From assembly GCA_003978455.1 (NCBI GenBank), contig QNZT01000034.1, forward strand, positions 1 to 6,870: a stretch of 6,870 nt of DNA, given 5' to 3'. The notes under the pieces are model-generated. The model saw only the letters and a list, made by a program, of their open reading frames with translations, had not been told where the DNA came from and did no database searches. A program made the position numbers and the translations under genes. Below are positions 1 through 5,091 of the stretch, in pieces. Source of the DNA: Sulfurospirillum sp. (GTDB lineage Bacteria > Campylobacterota > Campylobacteria > Campylobacterales > QNZT01). Within the stretch, counting starts at the first letter, position 1; every line of letters starts with the position of its first letter.

Positions 1-1
1 A

Positions 2-775
2 GCCAAACATATTCATGAAAACAAGCCCGCAGATATCGAAACACTGAATGCATCAGAGATCGAGGGTCAGTCATTTGACGAGTATGTCAAGTCAAACATC
101 GCCACTATCGGTGAAAACATGGTTGTCAGAAGATTTGAAACTATCGAAACAGCGGACAACGAAGTAGTCAACGGTTACATCCATATGGGCGGTAAGATCG
201 GTGTTCTTGTCAGCGCGAAATTTGACAAAGCGGAGAACAAAGAGGCAGTGACTGACTTTTTGAAACAGCTTGCGATGCACATCGCAGCACTGAAACCTTC
301 TATCCTCAGCTACAAAGAGTTCGATGCGGATTTCGTAGCGAAAGAGACAGAGGGTATCGCAAAATCGATCGAAAAAGAGAACGAAGAGCTCAAACGTCTC
401 GGCAAACCTTTGAAAAATGTTCCAGATTTTATCTCTAAACTGCAACTGACTGACGAAGTCATGAAAGAAGTGGAAGAGAAAATCAAAGAGGAGCTCAAAG
501 CAGAAGGGAAACCTGAGAAGATTTGGGATAGAATTCTTCCAGGTAAACTGGAGAGATATATCGCAGACAATACCCTGCTCGATCAGCAAATGTGTCTGCT
601 GGATCAATTCTACGCACTCGACGACAAAAAGACAGTCGCTCAGGTAGTAGAGGAGAAATCAAAAGCACTCGGTGACAACATCGTAATCACCAAATTTGTC
701 AGATACGAACTCGGTGAAGGTATCGAGAAAAAAGATGACGACTTTGCGGCAGAAGTAGCAGCACAGTTAGGCTAA
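2..775 (+). CDS. tsf: Elongation factor Ts, 3' part (5' end outside window)
   Basis: EF-Ts is the cytoplasmic guanine-nucleotide exchange factor that recycles EF-Tu from its GDP to its GTP form during translation. The frame is open from base 2, giving 257 visible residues and a TAA stop. The diagnostic motif IGENMVVRRF lies at fragment residues 36-45, followed by the Gly-rich strand MGGKIGVLV (about 60-68), as in EF-Ts core subdomains. The C-terminal part carries LPGKLERYIADNTLLDQ, typical of the family. The ATG at 119 lies inside the conserved motif and is not the true start. The N-terminal UBA-like domain and the TDFV motif that contacts EF-Tu are missing, so roughly 90-100 residues lie upstream, where rpsB would be expected from synteny. 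The visible part is about as long as the whole E. coli C-terminal core plus an insertion (about residues 105-180, Lys/Glu-rich), consistent with the longer EF-Ts of Campylobacterota. The next gene starts 29 bp downstream. Confidence 0.95.
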   Translation, partial: AKHIHENKPADIETLNASEIEGQSFDEYVKSNIATIGENMVVRRFETIETADNEVVNGYIHMGGKIGVLVSAKFDKAENKEAVTDFLKQLAMHIAALKPSILSYKEFDADFVAKETEGIAKSIEKENEELKRLGKPLKNVPDFISKLQLTDEVMKEVEEKIKEELKAEGKPEKIWDRILPGKLERYIADNTLLDQQMCLLDQFYALDDKKTVAQVVEEKSKALGDNIVITKFVRYELGEGIEKKDDDFAAEVAAQLG

Positions 776-785
776 ACCGATAAAA

Positions 786-835
786 CAGAGGAGGTACTCC
801 ACAGATGATAGAAACGATAACGGCTACCTCCTCTG
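786..835 (+). promoter_or_regulatory. Inverted repeat masking the Shine-Dalgarno of the ABC gene
   Basis: CAGAGGAGGTA at 786-796 is perfectly complementary to TACCTCCTCTG at 825-835: 11 bp with a 28-nt loop that contains the ATG at 805. The left arm holds the whole Shine-Dalgarno (GAGGAGGT, 788-795). The right arm lies inside the first codons of the ABC gene. A second, mutually exclusive hairpin, CTCTGA 831-836 with TCAGAG 841-846 and loop AACT, uses part of the same right arm. No U-tract follows, so it is not an intrinsic terminator. The inferred role is translational coupling: ribosomes finishing tsf at 775 would reach the left arm and help open it. The complementarity is seen directly; the function is not shown. 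Confidence 0.5.
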
Positions 836-1494
836 AAACTTCAGAGACTACTCTTCTTCGGGCAACTGACCTTGCCCACGCTTTTGACTATACCCTTTTT
901 GAAAATATCAACATCGCCATCCGTGAAAAAGAGTCTATCGCCATCCTCGGTGTCAGCGGCAGCGGAAAATCGACGCTTTTACACATACTCTCCACCCTGC
1001 TTGAACCCAATCATGGAAAAGTCTATTACCGCGGTCTCGATATGTACAGCCAAAACGATAAAAAACTTCTGGAAATCCGGCGTAAAGAGATCGGAATCAT
1101 CTTTCAGTCACACTATCTCTTCAAGGGATTTACCGCAAAAGAGAATCTGCAAATCTCTTCACTCATCGCCGGTAAAAATATCAATCTCGACATCATCAGA
1201 AAACTCAAGATCGAAGATACGCTTTCCAAAAATGTCTCCGTACTCTCCGGCGGACAGCAGCAGCGTGTATCGATCGCCAGAGTACTGATCAAACAACCCA
1301 GAGTCATTTTTGCAGATGAACCGACAGGAAATCTCGACAGAGAGACTGCCAACGATGTGATGGATGTTATGCTACAATATACAACCGAACGAAAAGGCGG
1401 ACTCTTTATCGTCACACACGATGAAAAGATCGCTGCCAGATGCAACACCGTCTACAGACTCAAAGAGAAAAGGCTTGTGCCGGTTATCTTATAA
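805..1494 (+). CDS. ABC transporter ATP-binding protein, LolD/MacB/FtsE-like
   Basis: This is a 229-residue stand-alone nucleotide-binding subunit that should hydrolyse ATP on the cytoplasmic face for a membrane partner not encoded in this window. Motifs in order are Walker A GVSGSGKST (49-57), Q-loop Q101, signature LSGGQQQR (147-154), Walker B VIFADEP (167-173), D-loop GNLD (175-178) and H-loop H205, all intact. The stretch FQSHYLFKGFTAKENL after the Q-loop and the length fit the LolD/MacB/FtsE group. LolD would work with LolC/E-type permeases to release lipoproteins from the inner membrane, but the substrate cannot be read from the ATPase. The ATG at 805 has a very strong Shine-Dalgarno (GAGGAGGT, 9-nt spacing). 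The first 16 residues are Ser/Thr/Glu-rich and precede the conserved domain; their codons form the other arm of the 786-835 inverted repeat. The gene lies 29 bp after tsf and 9 bp before fliR, so it is probably in one operon with both. Confidence 0.9.
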   Translation: MIETITATSSETSETTLLRATDLAHAFDYTLFENINIAIREKESIAILGVSGSGKSTLLHILSTLLEPNHGKVYYRGLDMYSQNDKKLLEIRRKEIGIIFQSHYLFKGFTAKENLQISSLIAGKNINLDIIRKLKIEDTLSKNVSVLSGGQQQRVSIARVLIKQPRVIFADEPTGNLDRETANDVMDVMLQYTTERKGGLFIVTHDEKIAARCNTVYRLKEKRLVPVIL

Positions 1495-1506
1495 AGGAGC
1501 ATATTG
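1494..1506 (+). promoter_or_regulatory. Ribosome binding site fixing the TTG start of fliR
   Basis: AAGGAG at 1494-1499 overlaps the last base of the TAA stop of the ABC gene (1492-1494) and lies 4 nt before TTG at 1504. No ATG or GTG in this frame fits as well, and the first residues read straight into the FliR N-terminal helix. The overlap suggests translational coupling. Confidence 0.6.
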
Positions 1507-2268
1507 CAACTCGCCGATCTGCTGACGCAGGACAACGCCATCATCTTCTTTCTGCTCTTTTCCCGCATCAGCGGTGTGATCGCTTTTTTCCCATTTTTTT
1601 CCCATATGTCCATCCCGGTTTCTGTCAAGACAGCACTCGCATTTTATCTGACAATCCTCTTTTTCCCGATAACGACGCTCAACCATATCCCATATGACAC
1701 AGGCAATATCGCCTTTTATGTCATGAGCGAATTTATGCTGGGATTTATCGCGGCACTGATTTTGAACTTTGTGTTTGCAGCACTGGGACTTGCGGGGAGT
1801 CAGATTTCGATGATTATGGGTTTTTCGATGGCTTCGGTCATGGATCCGACAACAGGCACCAATACACCCATCATCGGGCAAATCCTGACGCTGATCGCTG
1901 TTTTGATCATGCTCACGTTCAATGGACACCATCTGATACTGCTCTTTTTAAGCGAAAGTATCGGGCATCTTCAGCTGGGTGGATTTTATCCGCAGGAGTT
2001 TATGTGGGAGTACATCAGCGCTTCCGTACGCCATATGTTCATGATGGGACTGATTATCTCATTTCCCTTCATCGCCCTCTCTATCCTCTCAGATGTGATA
2101 TTTGGAATGCTCATGAAGACTATGCCGCAGTTCAATCTTCTGGTTGTCGGATTTCCTATCAAGATCTTCCTCTCCATCATGGTCATGGTATCTGTCCTCG
2201 CTGCGATGATGGGACTTTTCAAAGAGGACTTTTTGAGGGCTTTTGAGTATTTGAAACATCTTATCTGA
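1504..2268 (+). CDS. fliR: Flagellar type III export-gate protein FliR
   Basis: FliR is an inner-membrane subunit of the FliPQR export gate, through which rod, hook and filament proteins leave the cytoplasm at the flagellar base. The 254-residue product has the usual length for the family and is strongly hydrophobic, with likely membrane segments near 11-32, 40-58, 69-98, 124-150, 177-200 and 212-238. Family signatures are GSQISMIMGFSMASVMDP (about 98-115) and MPQFNLLVVGFPIKI (about 207-221), matching the conserved GxxxGF...DP and PQ(F/L)N...GFPIKI patterns. The start is TTG, with a Shine-Dalgarno overlapping the stop of the ABC gene. The last 8 bp overlap the 3' end of the convergent nuclease gene. 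No intrinsic terminator is visible after the stop, so transcription may run on antisense to that gene. The other gate subunits are not in this window. Confidence 0.95.
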   Translation: MQLADLLTQDNAIIFFLLFSRISGVIAFFPFFSHMSIPVSVKTALAFYLTILFFPITTLNHIPYDTGNIAFYVMSEFMLGFIAALILNFVFAALGLAGSQISMIMGFSMASVMDPTTGTNTPIIGQILTLIAVLIMLTFNGHHLILLFLSESIGHLQLGGFYPQEFMWEYISASVRHMFMMGLIISFPFIALSILSDVIFGMLMKTMPQFNLLVVGFPIKIFLSIMVMVSVLAAMMGLFKEDFLRAFEYLKHLI

Positions 2269-2818
2269 ACGGTTTGCTCTTTTTCTTCATCATTTCAAAA
2301 TATTTCTCGAACTGTTTCGCTTTGGCATAGTCATCTTCCACATAAAGCATTTCATAGTTTTTGCCAAATGCCGAGTAGGTCCAGTTCGCCGAACCGAAAA
2401 TCACACGACGGTGATCGAAGATTGCACTCTTCATGTGCATGATGCCGTAGCGATCCCCTGATTTTATATATTTTCCTTTCAATTTATAAATAAATATATT
2501 TTTATACTTGGCTAAATAATAGAGCATACTTCTTCTCTTGTCTTCGCGTCCATTTTTCTGATCAAAGATAATTTCTACTCTGACACCCCGTTTTGCGGCA
2601 ATTTTTAATCTCTTTGCTATCTTTTTATGGGTAAAATTATAGATCATTATCCTGATAGATTTATGGGAATGGTCTATGCTTTTTAAAATGGCGGAAAGCG
2701 CCTTTGAACTATCCTGTGGCAACAGATACAATTCAGAAGCATTCAGAGACACTCTGACAAAAGTCAGCAGCAAAAGTGTCAGAAACATGTATTGCAATAT
2801 CAATCTTGATTTCGTCAT
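2261..2818 (-). CDS. nucT: Secreted or membrane-bound PLD-family endonuclease, NucT-like
   Basis: This encodes a 185-residue protein with an N-terminal signal sequence or anchor (Lys/Arg at 3-5, hydrophobic core about 7-22) and one phospholipase-D HKD motif: H128-x-K130-x4-D135, then GSANWT at 142-147. Small single-HKD enzymes of the Nuc family form dimers to build one active site and cut DNA through a phosphohistidine intermediate. The local pattern YGIMHxKxAI...GSANW...NYE closely resembles, from memory, H. pylori NucT, an outer-face nuclease needed for DNA uptake. NucT also lies next to the ChePep gene in H. pylori. The ATG at 2818 was chosen because it begins a good signal peptide; TTG at 2824 would add two residues, and neither has a strong Shine-Dalgarno. 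It is the only complete minus-strand gene here, and its end overlaps fliR by 8 bp. Its middle (about 2461-2520) is very A+T-rich. A role in DNA uptake is an inference; nutritional or periplasmic nuclease activity is also possible. Confidence 0.85.
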   Translation of the reverse strand: MTKSRLILQYMFLTLLLLTFVRVSLNASELYLLPQDSSKALSAILKSIDHSHKSIRIMIYNFTHKKIAKRLKIAAKRGVRVEIIFDQKNGREDKRRSMLYYLAKYKNIFIYKLKGKYIKSGDRYGIMHMKSAIFDHRRVIFGSANWTYSAFGKNYEMLYVEDDYAKAKQFEKYFEMMKKKSKPFR

Positions 2819-2834
2819 ACCCAAATCATATCAT
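2806..2834 (+). promoter_or_regulatory. Possible sigma-70 promoter for the ChePep-like gene and gmk
   Basis: TTGATT (2806-2811) and TATCAT (2829-2834) are spaced by 17 bp, matching the -35 and -10 consensus at 4/6 and 5/6. An overlapping alternative -10, CATAAT, lies at 2832-2837. Transcription would begin near 2841, leaving a leader of about 16 nt before the ATG at 2857. The site overlaps the first codons of the divergent nuclease gene. A local promoter is plausible because the gene upstream on this strand ends at 2268. Confidence 0.35.
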
Positions 2835-2846
2835 AATCTAAAGAAT

Positions 2847-2859
2847 GGAGCTAGATATG
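2847..2859 (+). promoter_or_regulatory. Ribosome binding site choosing ATG 2857 over ATG 2845
   Basis: GGAG at 2847-2850 lies 6 nt before the ATG at 2857, which is good spacing. The in-frame ATG at 2845 overlaps this GGAG and has only a weak purine run before it. The conserved receiver-like start (MASIFLVNDN) also begins at 2857. Confidence 0.6.
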
Positions 2860-4158
2860 GCATCAATATTTCTCGTTAACGACAACAAAATCGTATCCAG
2901 ACTGTTACAATTAAGCTCAGAAAAGCATGGATACCTGCTCGAAGAGAAAATGGAAGCAGACCCCGCAAAGGACTACTATGACTTTGTCCTCATAGACAGT
3001 GACACATATACACCCGAGATCATCGATACACTAAAGTCAAAGATCTCATTTGGAAAACTTGGCTATATCGGTGTCAAAAAAGAGCAGGTACCTCCCGAGT
3101 TTGACGTGCACCTGGACAAACCGTTTCTGCCTTCCGACTTCGTTAGTATGATCGACGAAAACATCAAACACGTTCAGGTGAAAGCAGCAGAAACTGCGCC
3201 GGATGAAAAGACTGTGCTCTCTGAAGAGGTCAATCTGGAAGATGAGACACTTTCGCTTGACATAAATGAGGAACCGTCTGCCGAAGAGGAACTTGCAACA
3301 ACGCAGGAAAATATCGACACAGAAGCGGAAGAAGAGCTCGAAGCACTCAAAGAACTCGAAGACTTGGAAGAGCCGGAGGATTTACCGCTCGGTGATCTTG
3401 GAACAAGTGACGAAACAGAGAGTACTGAGATACCAGAGGACGGCGCACTCAAAGATATTGAAAAAACCGAAGATGCTCTCAAAGAGCTCGACGCACTCGA
3501 TGAAGAGATCGAGGATCTGGAAGACCTTGATCTCTCACTTGACTCCGGTGCTGTCATGAGCACAGGAATCGCGGAACAATACATCGAAGAACCGGCGACA
3601 CAAGAAATAAACCTTGGAGAAAAACCTACAGATGAAATCTCCAATGTCGTAGTCGGCGCCGCTCTCTCCGCAGCAGCCGTAGCCGGTGCTGCGATGCTGC
3701 ATAAAGATAAGAACACAAAAGAGGAGCCTGCTCAGGTGAATGAAGAAGAGAGCCTCGAACTCGATGCACTGGAAGGGAGTGAGTCTCTTGAACATGAAAG
3801 CGACTATCTGGAAGAGGAGCTCTCCACAAAAGAGCTGGCAAACGAATTTGATACACTCAATGAAGAGGAAGTTATGAAAGCATTAGGCAACGAAGAGAAT
3901 GAAGATAGATCCGTTCATCCGGAAACAGCAGAGATAAAAACAGGAACGACTACACCTCATGAGGCTATTCCAGTTGTGGAAGAGGTTCTTCATGAAGAGA
4001 TTGCATCCGAAGGAGAAGAGACACTTGTCGAGTCAAACGATGTCGAACAGTGGATCAGAGATGCAGTCGCAAAAGCGATCACACCCGAGATGATCAAAGA
4101 AGCACTCGACGGGATGGAGATCAACGTAACACTCAACTTCAACAAAAAAGAGTCCTGA
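2857..4158 (+). CDS. chePep: Acidic receiver-like protein, ChePep homologue (chemotaxis regulator)
   Basis: This 433-residue, very acidic protein matches by position and layout the C. jejuni 'highly acidic protein' and H. pylori 'poly E-rich protein' ChePep. ChePep sits at the flagellar pole, acts with CheZ and limits swimming reversals. Residues 1-103 look like a response-regulator receiver domain: FLVNDN (5-10) in place of the acidic pocket, VLIDSD (44-49) with D47 where the phospho-acceptor Asp should be, and LDKPF (86-90) with K88 as the conserved Lys. The Ser/Thr expected after strand 4 is not obvious (GYIGV). Residues about 115-260 and 290-390 are Glu/Asp-rich with imperfect ALKELD/DLED-type repeats. 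An Ala/Gly/Val-rich hydrophobic stretch at 264-281 separates them. The C-terminus (396-428) is a less acidic predicted helix plus a short strand (EINVTLNF). gmk follows after one base, so the two are probably cotranslated. Gene identity rests on synteny and architecture rather than an alignment. Confidence 0.75.
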   Translation: MASIFLVNDNKIVSRLLQLSSEKHGYLLEEKMEADPAKDYYDFVLIDSDTYTPEIIDTLKSKISFGKLGYIGVKKEQVPPEFDVHLDKPFLPSDFVSMIDENIKHVQVKAAETAPDEKTVLSEEVNLEDETLSLDINEEPSAEEELATTQENIDTEAEEELEALKELEDLEEPEDLPLGDLGTSDETESTEIPEDGALKDIEKTEDALKELDALDEEIEDLEDLDLSLDSGAVMSTGIAEQYIEEPATQEINLGEKPTDEISNVVVGAALSAAAVAGAAMLHKDKNTKEEPAQVNEEESLELDALEGSESLEHESDYLEEELSTKELANEFDTLNEEEVMKALGNEENEDRSVHPETAEIKTGTTTPHEAIPVVEEVLHEEIASEGEETLVESNDVEQWIRDAVAKAITPEMIKEALDGMEINVTLNFNKKES

Positions 4159-4159
4159 A

Positions 4160-4762
4160 GTGGGAGGAAAGCTTGTCGTACTCTCCGGACCTAGCGGATG
4201 CGGAAAAAGCTCACTTATCAATGAGATTTTAAAAAGAGAAAAAAATATCTACTTCTCCATCTCTACGACAACAAGAGAGATCCGAGAAGGTGAACAGGAA
4301 GGTGTAAACTACCATTACATCTCCAAAGAGCAATTTGAAGGGGAGATCGACGAGGGCGCTTTTCTGGAGTGGGCAGAGGTGCATGGAAACTACTACGGTA
4401 CCTCACTCAAACCTATCTACAAAGCGATCGAAGAAAACAAACTGGTCATACTTGACATCGATGTGCAGGGACATGCCATCGTCAAAACCAAATTTCCAAG
4501 AATCCTGACCTCCGTTTTTCTGACTACTCCGACAGAAGAAGAGCTTAAACGCAGACTCGAACACAGGGGAACAGACTCAGCCCAGACGATCGCCACCCGC
4601 CTGCACAACGCCAAAAAAGAGATGGCACGCATCAACGAGTATGAGTATCTCCTCATCAATGACGATTTCGATACAGCACTCGAAATGCTCCACGCCATCA
4701 TCAAAACAGCCTGGTTAAAGCCATCAGATGAGGAAATAACCACTTTTACAGCACAGTGGTAG
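4160..4762 (+). CDS. gmk: Guanylate kinase
   Basis: Gmk phosphorylates GMP (and dGMP) to GDP with ATP in the cytoplasm, an essential step in guanine nucleotide supply. The 200-residue length is usual. The P-loop GPSGCGKSS is at 10-18. The GMP-binding segment STTTREIREGEQEGVNY runs 35-51 (R39, R42, E45, Y51), with E70 and NYYGTS (77-82) completing the pocket. DIDVQG (99-104) is the Walker-B-like strand, and the Arg-rich lid with R131, R132 and R136 and the NDD turn (167-169) follow. The start is GTG, one base after the TGA of the ChePep-like gene (TGA-A-GTG). AAAGAG at 4147-4152 is a modest ribosome binding site, so coupled re-initiation is likely. No other in-frame start preserves the P-loop strand. 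The 89 bp downstream contain a new promoter, and no terminator is visible. Confidence 0.97.
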   Translation: MGGKLVVLSGPSGCGKSSLINEILKREKNIYFSISTTTREIREGEQEGVNYHYISKEQFEGEIDEGAFLEWAEVHGNYYGTSLKPIYKAIEENKLVILDIDVQGHAIVKTKFPRILTSVFLTTPTEEELKRRLEHRGTDSAQTIATRLHNAKKEMARINEYEYLLINDDFDTALEMLHAIIKTAWLKPSDEEITTFTAQW

Positions 4763-4780
4763 AGAAGATTTAACAATATG

Positions 4781-4789
4781 TGCTATAAT
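4781..4789 (+). promoter_or_regulatory. Extended -10 promoter for tatA-argS
   Basis: TGCTATAAT at 4781-4789 is a perfect extended -10 element (TGn plus TATAAT). There is no good -35 hexamer 16-18 bp upstream, which is usual for Campylobacterota sigma-70 promoters, where the extended -10 carries most of the signal. Transcription would start near 4796, giving a leader of about 55 nt before tatA. Confidence 0.65.
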
Positions 4790-4851
4790 GTGCCTGAAAT
4801 TTTACGTCTATATGTACGTTATATCATAAACATTTAAATAAAGGAAACAAT

Positions 4852-5076
4852 ATGGGAATGCCTAGTGGAATGGAACTTTTGGTTATCGCACTGATCGTAC
4901 TTTTGCTTTTCGGAGGTAAAAAAATACCTGAACTTGCAAAAGGTCTGGGAAGCGGTATCAAAAACTTTAAAAAAGCGATGAACGACGATGAAGTCGCTGA
5001 GACAAAAACCGATAAAATCGAAGGTAAAGAAGAAGTCGCATCAGAAAAGAAAACTGAAACTTCAACCAAAGCATAA
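4852..5076 (+). CDS. tatA: Sec-independent (Tat) protein translocase subunit TatA
   Basis: TatA polymerises in the inner membrane around TatBC to pass folded proteins with twin-arginine signals to the periplasm. The 74-residue product has the full TatA plan: a short periplasmic N-terminus, a membrane helix at about 8-20 (ELLVIALIVLLLF) with acidic E8 near its start, the FGGKKIPELAKGLG hinge (20-33), an amphipathic helix to about residue 43 (GIKNFKKAM), and a charged, disordered Lys/Glu/Thr tail. The ATG at 4852 has AAGGA at 4841-4845 with 6-nt spacing. TatB shares the fold, but the short tail and the FGxxKxPEL hinge followed directly by GxGxxIxxFKKAM favour TatA. No tatB or tatC lies in this window. 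It shares the 4781-4789 promoter with argS, whose ribosome binding site overlaps the tatA stop. Confidence 0.93.
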   Translation: MGMPSGMELLVIALIVLLLFGGKKIPELAKGLGSGIKNFKKAMNDDEVAETKTDKIEGKEEVASEKKTETSTKA

Positions 5077-5091
5077 GGAACACACAATTTG
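5075..5091 (+). promoter_or_regulatory. Ribosome binding site overlapping tatA stop, sets TTG start of argS
   Basis: AAGGA at 5075-5079 begins inside the TAA stop of tatA (5074-5076) and lies 9 nt before TTG at 5089. Reading from this TTG gives the expected N-terminus (MKKSVLNTIQ) of arginyl-tRNA synthetase. The overlap points to translational coupling of argS to tatA. Confidence 0.55.

Noticed and set aside
92..607. 171-codon open frame on the minus strand within tsf
   Set aside because: It lies opposite a clearly conserved EF-Ts sequence, its Phe-rich product looks like an antisense reading of Lys/Glu codons, and it has no supporting signals.
2819..2824. TTG at 2824 as start of the nuclease
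   Set aside because: It adds two residues before an ATG that already opens a normal signal peptide, and has no stronger ribosome binding site. It cannot be fully excluded.
2845..2856. ATG at 2845 as start of the ChePep-like gene
   Set aside because: It overlaps the GGAG that serves the ATG at 2857 and lacks its own good ribosome binding site; it would add only MELD before the conserved start.
3174..3716. 180-codon Ser-rich open frame on the minus strand
   Set aside because: It is a shadow of the Glu/Asp codons of the acidic protein; the Ser-rich composition follows directly from the opposite strand.
4750..4784. 6-bp inverted repeat (AGCACA / TGTGCT) across the tatA promoter
   Set aside because: Six pairs with a 23-nt loop is within chance expectation, and the left arm is in gmk coding sequence.
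4804..4822. Short ACGT...ACGT symmetry in the tatA leader
   Set aside because: Only four bases per arm in an A+T-rich leader; no support for an operator or riboswitch.
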